DNA of 64,000 nucleotides from Rhodobacteraceae bacterium Alg231-04 (GCA_900143635.1 FREY01000003.1:248001-312000); one strand, 5' to 3'. Numbered from the stretch's first letter, positions 42,673 through 52,477 are shown. Translations and numbers: made by a program. Notes: generated by a model from the sequence alone, not told the origin.

Positions 42673-43314
42673 ATGTCTGCACGGCGCGGCCTTTTGATCA
42701 TCCTGTCCTCGCCCTCGGGCGCAGGCAAATCCACCCTGGCCAAACGTCTGATGGCCTGGGATCCAACGTTGCGGTTTTCCGTCTCCGCCACCACCCGCAA
42801 CCCGCGCGAGGGCGAGGTGGATGGCAAGGACTACCACTTTATCTCGGTGGACGCCTTCAAGTCTGCGGTCGCGGAGGAAGAGATGCTGGAGCACGCCCAT
42901 GTGTTCGGCAATTTCTACGGCTCGCCGCAGGGGCCGGTGAAACAGGCCATCGACGGCGGTGCAGACGTGCTGTTTGATATCGACTGGCAGGGCGCCCAGC
43001 AGATCCGCAACTCGGCCCTTGGCCAGCACACCCTGTCGATCTTCATCCTGCCGCCCTCAATCACCGAGTTGCGCCGCCGGCTGGAAAGCCGTGGTCAAGA
43101 CGACGCCGAAACCATCGCGCGCCGGATGGAGAAAAGCTGGGATGAGATCTCGCACTGGGGCTCTTATGACCATGTGCTGATCAACGATGATCTGGATGCC
43201 ACCGAAGAGGCGCTGAAGACCATTATCACCGCCACCCGCCTGCGCCGGATCCAGCAGCCGCAGCTGACGGACCATGTGCGCGGCCTGCAGGCCGAATTCG
43301 AGGAGATGAAATGA
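42673..43314 (+). CDS. gmk: Guanylate kinase
   Basis: The 213-residue enzyme phosphorylates GMP to GDP. It has the P-loop [15 protein letters not shown], the GMP-binding [19 protein letters not shown] segment and [13 protein letters not shown]. It overlaps the next start by four bases (ATGA), so the carbonic anhydrase-like gene is translationally coupled. Confidence 0.96.
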   Translation: MSARRGLLIILSSPSGAGKSTLAKRLMAWDPTLRFSVSATTRNPREGEVDGKDYHFISVDAFKSAVAEEEMLEHAHVFGNFYGSPQGPVKQAIDGGADVLFDIDWQGAQQIRNSALGQHTLSIFILPPSITELRRRLESRGQDDAETIARRMEKSWDEISHWGSYDHVLINDDLDATEEALKTIITATRLRRIQQPQLTDHVRGLQAEFEEMK

Positions 43315-43832
43315 CCATCTATGCGCTTGGCGATCTCGCCCCCGATTTGCATGAAGACAGCTGGGTTGCCCCCGATGCCACGCTTGTCGGGCAGGTGGTT
43401 GTGGAAGAGGGCGCCTCGGTCTGGTTTGGCGCGGCCATCCGCGCCGAGCATGAGGTGATCCGCATCGGCAAAGGGTCAAACGTGCAGGAACATACCGTCA
43501 TGCACATCGACCCCGGCTATCCGCTGACCATTGGAGAGAACTGCACCATCGGCCACAAGGCGATGCTGCACGGCTGTACCATTGGGGACAATTCGCTGAT
43601 CGGCATGGGCGCGACCGTGTTGAACGGCGCCAAGATCGGCAAGAACTGCCTCATCGGGGCAGGGGCGCTGATCACGGAAGGCAAGGAAATCCCGGATGGA
43701 TCGCTTGTCATGGGGGTGCCGGGCAAGGTTGTTCGCCAGCTGGATGATGCCGCCATCGCCGGGCTGACCCGCAGTGCTGAGACCTATCAGGCCAATATGC
43801 GCCGCTTCCGGGATGAGTTAACGGAAGTCTGA
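43311..43832 (+). CDS. Gamma-class carbonic anhydrase-like protein
   Basis: The 173-residue protein is a left-handed beta-helix of hexapeptides ([23 protein letters not shown]). It has metal-ligand histidines in [21 protein letters not shown] and [12 protein letters not shown]. Members form zinc/iron trimers; many close relatives (YrdA/PaaY type) show little or no anhydrase activity. It is coupled to gmk. Confidence 0.88.
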   Translation: MTIYALGDLAPDLHEDSWVAPDATLVGQVVVEEGASVWFGAAIRAEHEVIRIGKGSNVQEHTVMHIDPGYPLTIGENCTIGHKAMLHGCTIGDNSLIGMGATVLNGAKIGKNCLIGAGALITEGKEIPDGSLVMGVPGKVVRQLDDAAIAGLTRSAETYQANMRRFRDELTEV

Positions 43833-43864
43833 ATTCTCATCCGCGCCTGCCAAACTATCGTTAC

Positions 43865-44950
43865 ATGCAGGCGCTAAGTTCGCAGCGTTCAATCTCAGGC
43901 GGGGCAGCAACGGCTATGGATCTGATTGGAGAGTTTCTGGGTGCCATGCCGCTGCCCGCCCTCATGGTCGATCACAATGAACGGGTGATCGGCGCCAATG
44001 CCGCAGCCGTTACGCTGCTGGGTCAAAGCCTGAAGGACCGTCATTTCTCCATCGTGTTGCGCCAGCCCGCGCTGATTGACGCGATAGAGACCTGCCTACG
44101 CGACCAGTCCGCAGCCACAACCCGCTACCTTGGCGCAGACGGCGCGCAGGACACCACGTTTGATGTCAGCCTGCGCTACGTGAACGGGGTCGGCAATGCG
44201 CAGCGCGGCGCGGTGCTCCTGTCCTTCTTTGATGTCACCGAGCGTGAACAGGCAGGCCAGATGCGGCGCGACTTTGTCTCCAATGTCAGCCACGAATTGC
44301 GCACACCGCTTACCGCCATGCTGGGCTTTATCGAGACCCTGCGCGGTGCCGCCAAGGATGATCCCGTTGCCCGCGACCGGTTTCTGGAGATCATGGAAAA
44401 TGAAGGCAACCGGATGAACCGGTTGGTTGACGACCTGCTGTCGCTGAACCGGGTCGAAAGCCAAGAGCGCGTTCGGCCGCGCGAACAGGTCGATCTGGGT
44501 CGCCATTTACAGTCGACGCTCCACACTTTGGCGCCCCTGGCGGCAGAGGCTGGAACCAAACTGTCCATTGATGCGCCTGAGGATGTCATCATTGTCCTCG
44601 GCGATGCGGACCAGTTGAAACAGGTCTTCACCAACCTGATTGAAAACGCCATCAAATACGGCGGACCCAATGTGCATGTGGTGTTGCACGGGCCCCAACG
44701 CGATCGATCCCTGCGCACAAATGCCGTCCGTATCGCGGTGACGGACGATGGCCCCGGCATCAATCCCACCCATCTGCCGCGCCTGACCGAACGGTTCTAC
44801 CGCGCCGACAGCCACCGGTCTCGCGCCAAGGGCGGCACAGGGCTGGGGCTGGCCATCGTGAAACATATCATCAACCGCCACCGGGGCCGGTTGAAGATGG
44901 AAAGCGAACTGGGCAAAGGCACCACGTTTAGCGTGATCCTACCCGCCTGA
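43865..44950 (+). CDS. phoR: Phosphate-regulon sensor histidine kinase PhoR
   Basis: The 361-residue kinase has an N-terminal PAS-like domain (PLPALMVDHNERVIGANAAA), HisKA with VSHELRTPLTAML, and ATPase boxes NLIENAIKYGG, DDGPGIN and GGTGLGLAIVKH. No membrane helix is evident, unlike E. coli PhoR. Two starts are possible (43865 and 43916). It precedes pstSCAB-phoU-phoB and should phosphorylate PhoB when phosphate is scarce, with PstB/PhoU giving inhibition. Confidence 0.88.
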   Translation: MQALSSQRSISGGAATAMDLIGEFLGAMPLPALMVDHNERVIGANAAAVTLLGQSLKDRHFSIVLRQPALIDAIETCLRDQSAATTRYLGADGAQDTTFDVSLRYVNGVGNAQRGAVLLSFFDVTEREQAGQMRRDFVSNVSHELRTPLTAMLGFIETLRGAAKDDPVARDRFLEIMENEGNRMNRLVDDLLSLNRVESQERVRPREQVDLGRHLQSTLHTLAPLAAEAGTKLSIDAPEDVIIVLGDADQLKQVFTNLIENAIKYGGPNVHVVLHGPQRDRSLRTNAVRIAVTDDGPGINPTHLPRLTERFYRADSHRSRAKGGTGLGLAIVKHIINRHRGRLKMESELGKGTTFSVILPA

Positions 44951-45041
44951 CGCGATGTCGCGGCACAAATCGGCGGTATTTCGGCGGGTATTTACGCCAA
45001 TAATCTTCCGAATTTCCGCATTCCCTCCATTTTTTCTGCGG

Positions 45042-45070
45042 CTGTCATACAGCTGTTACATAGGCGTCAC
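45042..45070 (+). promoter_or_regulatory. Triple Pho box before pstS
   Basis: CTGTCAT (45042), CTGTTAC (45053) and GCGTCAC (45064) recur every 11 bases, the PhoB direct-repeat pattern with four-base spacers. It lies 84 bases upstream of the pstS ATG. Confidence 0.85.
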
Positions 45071-45153
45071 AAAACGCACATGCAGCCTCTTTAGGTCTGA
45101 GCCCACGATCATCAACGGATGGTCGAGCGTTTTAAAAAACCCGGAGACATGAC

Positions 45154-46194
45154 ATGTCCTTTGTGAAACTGACAACATCTGCCCTGACCATCGCCGCCGT
45201 GTCGGCCACTGCCGCAGCCGCCCGCGATCAGGTGCAAGTTGCAGGATCCTCCACCGTTCTGCCCTACGCTTCGATTGTTGCCGAAGCCTTTGGCGAAAAC
45301 TTTGATTTCCCGACACCGGTTGTTGAATCCGGTGGCTCTTCGGCTGGCCTCAAGCGGTTCTGCGAAGGCGTTGGTGAAAACACCATCGACATCGCAAACG
45401 CATCGCGCGCCATCAAAGAAAAAGAGATCGCCGCCTGTGCCGAAAACGGCGTGACCGACATCATCGAAGTCCGCATCGGTTATGACGGCATCGTCTTTGC
45501 CTCGGACATTCAGGGCAACAGCTTTGCCTATACCCCCTCTGACTGGTTCCTCGCCCTGTCCGACCAGATCCTGGTCGACGGCGCGCTGGTTGCCAACCCG
45601 AACAAAACCTGGGCCGAGGTCAACGCTGATTTCCCGGCGCAGGACATTCAGGCCTTTGTGCCGGGCACCAAGCACGGCACCCGTGAAGTGTTTGAGGACA
45701 AGGTAATCCTGGCCGGCTGTGAAGCCACCGGCGCCTTCGACGTGCTGAAAGAAGCCAACGGCGGCGACAAAAAGGCAGCCGAGAAAGCCTGTATCGCCCT
45801 GCGCACCGACGGTCGTTCGGTCGACATCGACGGCGACTACACCGAGACCCTGGCCCGCATCGAAAGCAACAAGGACGGCATCGGCGTCTTTGGTCTGGCC
45901 TTCTACGAGAACAACACCGACAAGCTGCAGGTCGCAACCATGTCCGGCATCGTTCCCTCGACCGAGAGCATCGCCACCGGTGAATACCCGGTATCGCGCC
46001 CGCTGTTCTTCTACGTGAAGAAAGCCCACATCGGTGTGATCCCCGGCCTGAAAGAATTCGCTGAGTTCTTCATCGCTGACGAGATTGCTGGCGAAGATGG
46101 CCCGCTGTCCGAATACGGTCTGGTTGCCGACCCCGAGCTGGCCGACACCCAGGAAGCCGTGTTCGACGAAGCCACCATCGGCGGCAACTCCTGA
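45154..46194 (+). CDS. pstS: Phosphate-binding protein PstS
   Basis: The 346-residue periplasmic protein binds orthophosphate for the PstCAB transporter. It starts with a signal peptide (LTIAAVSATAAAARD) followed by the diagnostic VQVAGSSTVLPYASI, with a later ESGGSSAGLKRFCEG loop. A Pho box precedes it and a hairpin follows, consistent with strong PhoB induction and a stabilised 5' message. Confidence 0.95.
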   Translation: MSFVKLTTSALTIAAVSATAAAARDQVQVAGSSTVLPYASIVAEAFGENFDFPTPVVESGGSSAGLKRFCEGVGENTIDIANASRAIKEKEIAACAENGVTDIIEVRIGYDGIVFASDIQGNSFAYTPSDWFLALSDQILVDGALVANPNKTWAEVNADFPAQDIQAFVPGTKHGTREVFEDKVILAGCEATGAFDVLKEANGGDKKAAEKACIALRTDGRSVDIDGDYTETLARIESNKDGIGVFGLAFYENNTDKLQVATMSGIVPSTESIATGEYPVSRPLFFYVKKAHIGVIPGLKEFAEFFIADEIAGEDGPLSEYGLVADPELADTQEAVFDEATIGGNS

Positions 46195-46219
46195 TCTTGA
46201 TCTGATCTTCTAACACCGG

Positions 46220-46241
46220 CCGGGGCGGCGCATCGCCCCGG
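46220..46241 (+). promoter_or_regulatory. Hairpin between pstS and pstC (mRNA stabiliser)
   Basis: CCGGGGCG (46220-46227) pairs with CGCCCCGG (46234-46241), loop GCGCAT, without a strong T-run. Like the hairpin after livK it may make the binding-protein message more abundant. Confidence 0.55.
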
Positions 46242-46294
46242 TCATTCCCAATTCTGGCCCATGCCAGCCCCATTCACTGCCTTCGGAGCCCTAG

Positions 46295-47773
46295 ATGCCC
46301 ACCTTCTGGCTTGTTGCTCTCCTCCTTGCTCTTTCTGCTGCGGGCTATGTCCTTGGCCGAAACCGCGCCCTGGCCACGGCCGGCGGCGACGCGCGGGACC
46401 TGCATTCGCGACCCAACTATTATGGCTTCAACGTCCTGCTGTCCGCTCTGGTGCCTGCCATGGGCGTATTGGCCGTCTGGCTGCTGGCGCAGCCGATTAT
46501 GATCGAAAACGCGGTCTCGGCGATGCTGCCGGACAGCGCCATTGCGGAAAACACCACCCGCGGTCTGGTTATGAGCGACGTGCGCCGCATCGCCGAAGGG
46601 CTGGAGCTGGCCATCAGCAGCGGTGCTGCCACCGCGGCCGAGATCTCGGCACTGGACGCCGCCAAAACGGATGTGCGCGCCTTTCTGGGGGATCTGGGCG
46701 TTGCCCTTGGATCAGATGTGCGCCCCGATATTCTGGCGGCCGCCAAATCCTACCTTCACCAATCCCAAACGGGCCGCACCGCGATGGCAGTGTTGACCTT
46801 GGCGCTGGCCCTCTGTGGGCTCGCCTTTGCCTATCGCCGCACCCACAAGGATTTCCGGGCCCGCAACGTGGTCGAGTGGGCCGTGATGGCGCTGCTGATC
46901 CTTGCGGCCTCTCTCGCCATTCTGACCACCGTTGGCATCGTGCTGTCGATGTTGTTCGAGACGGCCAACTTCTTTGGCCTGCACAGCTGGAAAGACTTCT
47001 TCTTTGGCTCTAGCTGGGCGCCGAATTTCCGCGGCGACAGCGATCTTTCCATCCTGCCGCTGTTGTGGGGCACGCTCTACATCTCGTTCATCGCGCTGCT
47101 GGTTGCGGTGCCGATCGGGTTGTTTGCGGCGATCTACCTCTCTGAGTATGCATCGCGCACCACCCGCGCGGTTGCCAAACCGCTGCTGGAAATCCTCGCC
47201 GGCATTCCGACCATCGTCTACGGCCTCTTTGCGCTGCTGACTGTGGGGCCGATGCTGGTGCGCATCTTTGGGCGCGGCGACGAAGGCCTGCTGGGGGTCG
47301 AGTGGATGTCCGGCGCGACGGCCGTTTTGACCGCCGGTCTGGTGATGGGCATCATGCTGATCCCCTTCGTGTCCTCGCTGTCCGATGACATCATCAACGC
47401 AGTGCCGCAATCCATGCGTGACGGAGCGCTGGGGCTGGGGGCGACCAAATCCGAAACCGTGCGCTCGGTCGTGCTACCCGCCGCTTTGCCGGGCATTGTC
47501 GGCGCGGTCTTGCTGGCCGCATCGCGCGCCATTGGTGAGACGATGATCGTGGTAATGGGGGCAGGGGCGATTGCCAAGTTTTCGCTCAACCCGCTGGAAT
47601 CAATGACCACCATCACCACAAGGATCGTGTCGCAGCTGACCGGAGACACGGATTTTGCCAGCCCCGAAACGCTGGTGGCCTTTGCCCTTGGCCTGACATT
47701 GTTTGTCATCACCCTGGGCCTGAATATCATGGCGCTTTATATCGTGCGCAAATACCGCGAGCAGTACGAATGA
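46295..47773 (+). CDS. pstC: Phosphate ABC transporter permease PstC
   Basis: The 492-residue permease has the long N-terminal extension (about 200 residues with extra helices) typical of alphaproteobacterial PstC, then the binding-protein-dependent transport core with the EAA motif (RDGALGLGATKSETVRSVVLPAALPG). It forms the channel with PstA, whose start overlaps its stop. Confidence 0.93.
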   Translation: MPTFWLVALLLALSAAGYVLGRNRALATAGGDARDLHSRPNYYGFNVLLSALVPAMGVLAVWLLAQPIMIENAVSAMLPDSAIAENTTRGLVMSDVRRIAEGLELAISSGAATAAEISALDAAKTDVRAFLGDLGVALGSDVRPDILAAAKSYLHQSQTGRTAMAVLTLALALCGLAFAYRRTHKDFRARNVVEWAVMALLILAASLAILTTVGIVLSMLFETANFFGLHSWKDFFFGSSWAPNFRGDSDLSILPLLWGTLYISFIALLVAVPIGLFAAIYLSEYASRTTRAVAKPLLEILAGIPTIVYGLFALLTVGPMLVRIFGRGDEGLLGVEWMSGATAVLTAGLVMGIMLIPFVSSLSDDIINAVPQSMRDGALGLGATKSETVRSVVLPAALPGIVGAVLLAASRAIGETMIVVMGAGAIAKFSLNPLESMTTITTRIVSQLTGDTDFASPETLVAFALGLTLFVITLGLNIMALYIVRKYREQYE

Positions 47774-49131
47774 CCGATACCAGCCAATTCCAAACGCCCG
47801 GCTCACAGCCCCGCAGTCACGCCGGATCCCTGTTGCAGACCGACGCGCGCACCAAGCGCCGCAATGCCGCCGAACGCCGCTTTCGCCTCTATGGCAAGGC
47901 CGCCATTGCTGCCGGTCTGCTGATGTTGGTGATCCTTGTGACCACCATCCTGTCCCGCGGAACCGGCGCATTCACCCAGACGTTCATGACCCTTCAGGTC
48001 GAACTGCTAGAGAGCAAGCTGGACAAGAAAGGCAACCGCGATCTGGGCGACATCAAGAAGGTGTCCACCTTCGGCTATGCGCCGCTGATCAAGGGCGCGG
48101 TTCAGGCCAAGATCGAAAGCCTGGGCATCGAACATGACCTGAAAGCCAAACAGCTGACCGGCCTGCTGTCCAAGAGCGCTGCGGCCCAGCTGCGCAATTT
48201 TGTGATCGCAAACCCCGATCAAATCGGCCAGACGGTCGAGTTCCGCTTCCTCGCCTCCAGCCGGGTTGATGGCTATCTGAAAGGGCGCGTCAGCCGCGAC
48301 AGCATCGCCAATGACAAGAGCATCTCACCGGCGCAGTTGGATCTGGTCGATGCGCTGATCGCCGCCGGTGTGGTCGAAAAAACCTTCAATCTGGACTTCA
48401 TCACCGGCGCGGATGCCTCCGACCAGCGCCCCGAGGCTGCCGGCATCGGCGTTGCCATGCTCGGTTCGCTGTCGATGATGCTGGTGGTTCTGGTGCTGGC
48501 ACTGCCCATTGGTGTTGCGGCCTCCATCTATCTTGAGGAATTTGCGCCGAAGAACTGGATCACCGATATCATCGAGGTGAATATCTCCAACCTCGCGGCT
48601 GTGCCCTCTATCGTCTTTGGTATCCTTGGTCTGGCCGTCTTCATCAACTACATGCACCTGCCGATGTCGGCGCCGCTGGTGGGCGGTCTGGTGCTGACGC
48701 TGATGACCCTGCCAACCATCATCATCTCCACCCGTGCCTCGCTGAAATCGGTGCCCCCTTCGATCCGCGATGCGGCCCTCGGGGTAGGCGCCTCGAAGAT
48801 GCAGGCGGTGTTTCACCACGTGCTTCCGCTGGCCGCACCGGGTATTCTGACCGGGACCATCATTGGTCTGGCGCAGGCGCTTGGCGAAACCGCTCCCCTC
48901 CTGCTGATCGGTATGGTGGGCTTCATCGCCTCCAATGCGCCGGAGACGCTGGCCGAGGGGCTGCTGTCGCCAAACTCGGCCATGCCAGCCCAAATCTATG
49001 AATGGGCAAAACGCGCCGACCCGGCCTTTTACGAACGCGCCTGGGGCGGGATCATCATCCTGCTGGTCTTCCTCGTAACCATGAATACTGTGGCCGTACT
49101 CCTGCGCCGCCGCTTTGAACGCCGCTGGTAA
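47770..49131 (+). CDS. pstA: Phosphate ABC transporter permease PstA
   Basis: The 453-residue permease has an N-terminal DUF3333-type soluble segment with one helix (AAIAAGLLMLVILVTTIL) and a C-terminal permease domain with EAA loop RDAALGVGASKMQAVFHHVLPLAAPG. The extended form is usual in this group. It overlaps pstC by four bases and pstB starts 12 bases later. Confidence 0.93.
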   Translation: MTDTSQFQTPGSQPRSHAGSLLQTDARTKRRNAAERRFRLYGKAAIAAGLLMLVILVTTILSRGTGAFTQTFMTLQVELLESKLDKKGNRDLGDIKKVSTFGYAPLIKGAVQAKIESLGIEHDLKAKQLTGLLSKSAAAQLRNFVIANPDQIGQTVEFRFLASSRVDGYLKGRVSRDSIANDKSISPAQLDLVDALIAAGVVEKTFNLDFITGADASDQRPEAAGIGVAMLGSLSMMLVVLVLALPIGVAASIYLEEFAPKNWITDIIEVNISNLAAVPSIVFGILGLAVFINYMHLPMSAPLVGGLVLTLMTLPTIIISTRASLKSVPPSIRDAALGVGASKMQAVFHHVLPLAAPGILTGTIIGLAQALGETAPLLLIGMVGFIASNAPETLAEGLLSPNSAMPAQIYEWAKRADPAFYERAWGGIIILLVFLVTMNTVAVLLRRRFERRW

Positions 49132-49143
49132 GGGCTTAGAACA

Positions 49144-49941
49144 ATGAATGACATGACAATGCTGGAGCGCGATGTGACCTCCGAAACAAGCAAGATCTCT
49201 GCCAAGAACGTGCAGGTCTATTACGGCGACACCCATGCGATCAAAGACGTGAATGTCGAGATCGAGGACAAGACCGTCACTGCCTTTATCGGCCCCTCGG
49301 GCTGCGGTAAGTCGACCTTTCTGCGCTGCATCAACCGGATGAATGACACCATTGCCACCTGCCGCGTTGAGGGGGACATTCTGCTGGACGGTGAAGACAT
49401 CTATGACCGCCGTGTCGACCCGGTTCAGCTGCGCGCCAAGGTGGGCATGGTGTTTCAAAAACCAAACCCGTTTCCCAAATCGATCTATGACAACGTGGCC
49501 TACGGCCCGCGCATCCATGGCCTGTCCCGCAACAAGGCGGAACTGGATGAAATCGTAGAGAAATCCCTGCGTCGCGCCGCCATCTGGAACGAGGTGAAGG
49601 ATCGTCTGGACGCGCCCGGAACCGGCCTGTCCGGTGGCCAGCAGCAACGCCTGTGCATCGCCCGTGCCATTGCCACCCAGCCCGAAGTCCTGCTGATGGA
49701 TGAGCCCTGCTCGGCGCTGGACCCGATTGCCACGGCCCAGGTGGAAGAGTTGATCGACGAGCTGCGCCAGAGCTTCTCGGTGGTGATCGTCACCCACTCA
49801 ATGCAGCAGGCAGCCCGCGTCAGCCAGAAAACCGCCTTCTTCCACCTCGGCAACCTGGTGGAATTCGGCGAGACCGGCCAGATCTTCACCAATCCAAAAG
49901 ATCCGCGCACCGAAAGCTATATTACCGGCCGTATCGGCTGA
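49144..49941 (+). CDS. pstB: Phosphate ABC transporter ATPase PstB
   Basis: The 265-residue ATPase has Walker [20 protein letters not shown] (PstB-specific continuation), signature [14 protein letters not shown], Walker [14 protein letters not shown] and H-loop [12 protein letters not shown]. It powers phosphate import and relays transporter state to PhoR. Confidence 0.96.
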   Translation: MNDMTMLERDVTSETSKISAKNVQVYYGDTHAIKDVNVEIEDKTVTAFIGPSGCGKSTFLRCINRMNDTIATCRVEGDILLDGEDIYDRRVDPVQLRAKVGMVFQKPNPFPKSIYDNVAYGPRIHGLSRNKAELDEIVEKSLRRAAIWNEVKDRLDAPGTGLSGGQQQRLCIARAIATQPEVLLMDEPCSALDPIATAQVEELIDELRQSFSVVIVTHSMQQAARVSQKTAFFHLGNLVEFGETGQIFTNPKDPRTESYITGRIG

Positions 49942-49958
49942 TCCCGGAGATAAGACAC

Positions 49959-50663
49959 ATGATGGACGAACAACATATCGCCTCCGCCTTTGACCGCGAC
50001 CTCGAAGCCATTCAGGCCCGGATCATGAAAATGGGCGGCATGGTCGAAGTGGCCATCCGCGATAGCGCGCGCGCCCTTGAGACACGCGACGAGGAGCTGG
50101 CGCAGGAAGTCCGCGCCAAGGACAAATCTATCGATGCGCTGGAAGAGCTGATCAACGAGGAAACCGCGCGGCTGATCGCACTGCGCTCGCCCGCCGCGTC
50201 TGACTTGCGGCTGGTGTTGTCGGTGATGAAGATCGCTGGCAATCTGGAGCGGATCGGCGATTATTCCAAGAACATCGCCAAACGGACCGGTGTGATCGCC
50301 GACAGCCCCGCCGTCAGCGACAGCGCTGCCGCCTTGCGCCGCATGGCGCGCGAAGTGGAACGGATGCTGAAGGATGCGCTGGACAGCTACATCCGGCGGG
50401 ATGCTGAACTGGCCTCAGATGTGATTGCCCGCGATCTGGAAGTTGACCAGATGTATAACGCGCTGTTCCGCGAGATCCTGACTTTCATGATGGAAGATCC
50501 GCGCAATATAACGCCTTGTATGCACCTGCATTTCATCGCCAAAAACATCGAACGCATGGGTGACCACGTGACATCGATTGCCGAACAGGTGGTCTATCTC
50601 GTCACCGGTGAAAAACCGGACGAGGCGCGCCCCAAGGGCGACACCACATCGGTGGCATCGTAA
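49959..50663 (+). CDS. phoU: Phosphate signalling protein PhoU
   Basis: The 234-residue protein has two three-helix PhoU repeats with E/D-rich metal-binding patterns (RSPAASDLRLVLSVMKIAGNLERIGDYSKNI-type in the first and HFIAKNIERMGDHVTSIAE in the second). It mediates negative control of PhoR by the Pst transporter. It is followed 13 bases later by phoB. Confidence 0.94.
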   Translation: MMDEQHIASAFDRDLEAIQARIMKMGGMVEVAIRDSARALETRDEELAQEVRAKDKSIDALEELINEETARLIALRSPAASDLRLVLSVMKIAGNLERIGDYSKNIAKRTGVIADSPAVSDSAAALRRMAREVERMLKDALDSYIRRDAELASDVIARDLEVDQMYNALFREILTFMMEDPRNITPCMHLHFIAKNIERMGDHVTSIAEQVVYLVTGEKPDEARPKGDTTSVAS

Positions 50664-50676
50664 GGGGGCAGGGTGG

Positions 50677-51366
50677 ATGTCAGTTGATCAACCCACCGTT
50701 CTTGTCGTCGAAGACGAAATGGCACAGCGCGAGGTTCTGGCCTATAATCTGGAGGCAGAAGGCTACCGGGTGGTGCGGGCGGAGAACGGTGAAGAGGCCC
50801 TGTTGCTGGTGGCCGAGGATTTGCCCGATGTCATCGTTCTGGACTGGATGATGCCGCATCTGTCCGGCATCGAGGTCTGCCGACGTCTGAAATCGCGGGG
50901 GGAAACACGCGTTATCCCGATCATCATGCTCTCGGCCCGATCCGAGGACATAGACAAGGTGCGCGGGTTGGAAACAGGCGCTGATGATTATGTGGTTAAA
51001 CCCTATTCCGTTTCCGAATTGATGGCGCGCGTCCGCACCCAGCTGCGCCGGGCAAGACCGTCCTCCGTTGGTGTCCGGCTGGACTTTGAAGACATCAGTA
51101 TGGACCCGGAATCCCACCGGGTAACCCGTGCCGATCAAATTCTGAAGCTTGGCCCGACGGAATACCGGCTCCTCAAGACATTCATGGAAAAACCCGGCCG
51201 TGTCTGGAGCCGCGATCAGCTGCTTGACCGTGTCTGGGGGCGCGACATCTACGTCGACACCCGCACCGTCGACGTTCATATCGGCCGCCTGCGAAAATCA
51301 CTCACCCAGCATGGCGGCTCTGATCCGGTACGCACCGTGCGCGGCGCGGGCTATGCGCTCGGCTGA
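50677..51366 (+). CDS. phoB: Phosphate-regulon response regulator PhoB
   Basis: The ATG at 50677 follows GGGGGCAGGG; it gives 229 residues. The receiver domain has the acidic pair in VVEDEMAQ and phosphoacceptor aspartate in VIVLDWMMPHLSG; the C-terminal winged helix has SHRVTRADQILKLGPTEYRLL and RTVDVHIGRLRK. It binds Pho boxes such as the one before pstS. Confidence 0.94.
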   Translation: MSVDQPTVLVVEDEMAQREVLAYNLEAEGYRVVRAENGEEALLLVAEDLPDVIVLDWMMPHLSGIEVCRRLKSRGETRVIPIIMLSARSEDIDKVRGLETGADDYVVKPYSVSELMARVRTQLRRARPSSVGVRLDFEDISMDPESHRVTRADQILKLGPTEYRLLKTFMEKPGRVWSRDQLLDRVWGRDIYVDTRTVDVHIGRLRKSLTQHGGSDPVRTVRGAGYALG

Positions 51367-51471
51367 GGTTTAACACCACGGGTTTTGACCGGCAGAGCGT
51401 TCTGCCGGCCAAAAATCCGGTGTGCGGGGGATACGTCTATCACCCCTCAGATTTGGTCTGTTTTTCAATGG

Positions 51472-52392
51472 TTAATGCGGCAATAGATCCTCGGACTGCG
51501 CCTGAGTGGCCAGCCAGTCGCGGAATTTCACCAGCGCCGGACTGCGCGATTTTGCCTCTGGCCATACAAGATAATAGGCGCCCGGCATCTCGGTTGGTTC
51601 GGGGTGCAATGCGGTCAATCGGCCGGTGGCCAGATCCTGTTCAGCCAGATAATCGGGCAACAGTGCTACCCCCAGACCATGCAACGCCGCCTGAGTGATG
51701 GTTGCGAATTGATCATACATGGTTCCGCCCAGATCCTTGCCCGGTTTGAGCCCGCGTCCCTCAAACCACTGCTGCCAGGCCTGCGGCCGGGTCTGGATAT
51801 GCAACAGCGGTAGGGCGAGGATATCCTCGGGGCGCGAAACAGCCTTACCCGCCAGAAGTTCGGGCGCACATACCGGCAGAACCTGTTCGTGCCGCAAGCG
51901 CAGCGACTGTGTTCCCGGCCATTGGGCCTGACCATAATGGATCGCCGCATCAAAGGGTTCACTGGTGAAATTGAAGGGCTGCAACCGGGTGGTCATGTTG
52001 ATTGTCACATCCGCATGCAATTTGGCAAAGGCGGGCAGGCGGGGCATAAGCCAACGCATGCCAAAGGTCGGAAGGATTGCCAGATTCAACGTGCCTGCCA
52101 GAGGGGCTGCCTGCACCCGAAGCGTTGATTGCACAATCTGGTTCAACGCCTGACGGATTTCGCCCGCATAGTCCTGCGCAGCCGGTGTCAGCGTAAGCCG
52201 CTTGCCATCCCGCTGGATCAGGTCAGCCCCCAATTGTTTTTCCAATGACTGCAATTGCCGGCTAATGGCGCTTTGGGTCAGCGATAGCTCTTCGGCCACG
52301 GCAGATGCACTGCCAAGCCGGTCCAGCGCCTCAAGCGCGCGCAGGGAAGGGACCGAAGGAAAGAAACGTCTGGGGGCGATCATGTATGACAT
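51472..52392 (-). CDS. LysR-type regulator, probably of glutaryl-CoA dehydrogenase
   Basis: The 306-residue protein has an N-terminal winged helix (LRALEALDRLGSASAVAEEL, then SLTQSAISRQLQSLEKQLG) and a periplasmic-binding-like effector domain. It resembles GcvA-type LysR regulators. It is divergent from gcdH, the usual arrangement for a local activator. The start at 52392 or 52383 is undecided; neither has a good SD. A TATGAC-N5-GTCATA dyad overlaps this region. Confidence 0.85.
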   Translation of the reverse strand: MSYMIAPRRFFPSVPSLRALEALDRLGSASAVAEELSLTQSAISRQLQSLEKQLGADLIQRDGKRLTLTPAAQDYAGEIRQALNQIVQSTLRVQAAPLAGTLNLAILPTFGMRWLMPRLPAFAKLHADVTINMTTRLQPFNFTSEPFDAAIHYGQAQWPGTQSLRLRHEQVLPVCAPELLAGKAVSRPEDILALPLLHIQTRPQAWQQWFEGRGLKPGKDLGGTMYDQFATITQAALHGLGVALLPDYLAEQDLATGRLTALHPEPTEMPGAYYLVWPEAKSRSPALVKFRDWLATQAQSEDLLPH

Positions 52393-52401
52393 ATAGTCAT
52401 A
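52385..52401. promoter_or_regulatory. LysR-type operator dyad (TATGAC-N5-GTCATA)
   Basis: Arms at 52385-52390 and 52396-52401 are perfect inverted repeats with the T-N11-A form used by LysR regulators. It lies between the divergent lysR and gcdH genes, overlapping the first lysR codons if 52392 is the start. Confidence 0.6.
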
Positions 52402-52477
52402 GTTTCTTGCGAAAGTCTTGCTGTTTTATGAATGCGACGACCGTTAGGATCAGCCTAAATCATCCAAATTCGGGGAT

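Noticed and set aside
48325-49797. A 490-codon minus-strand open frame over pstA and pstB
   Set aside because: It crosses two genes with clear motifs and is a high-GC shadow frame.
51389-51408. Hairpin after phoB as a terminator
   Set aside because: The stem CCGGCAGA/TCTGCCGG is good but no T-run follows on either strand, so I do not call it a terminator.
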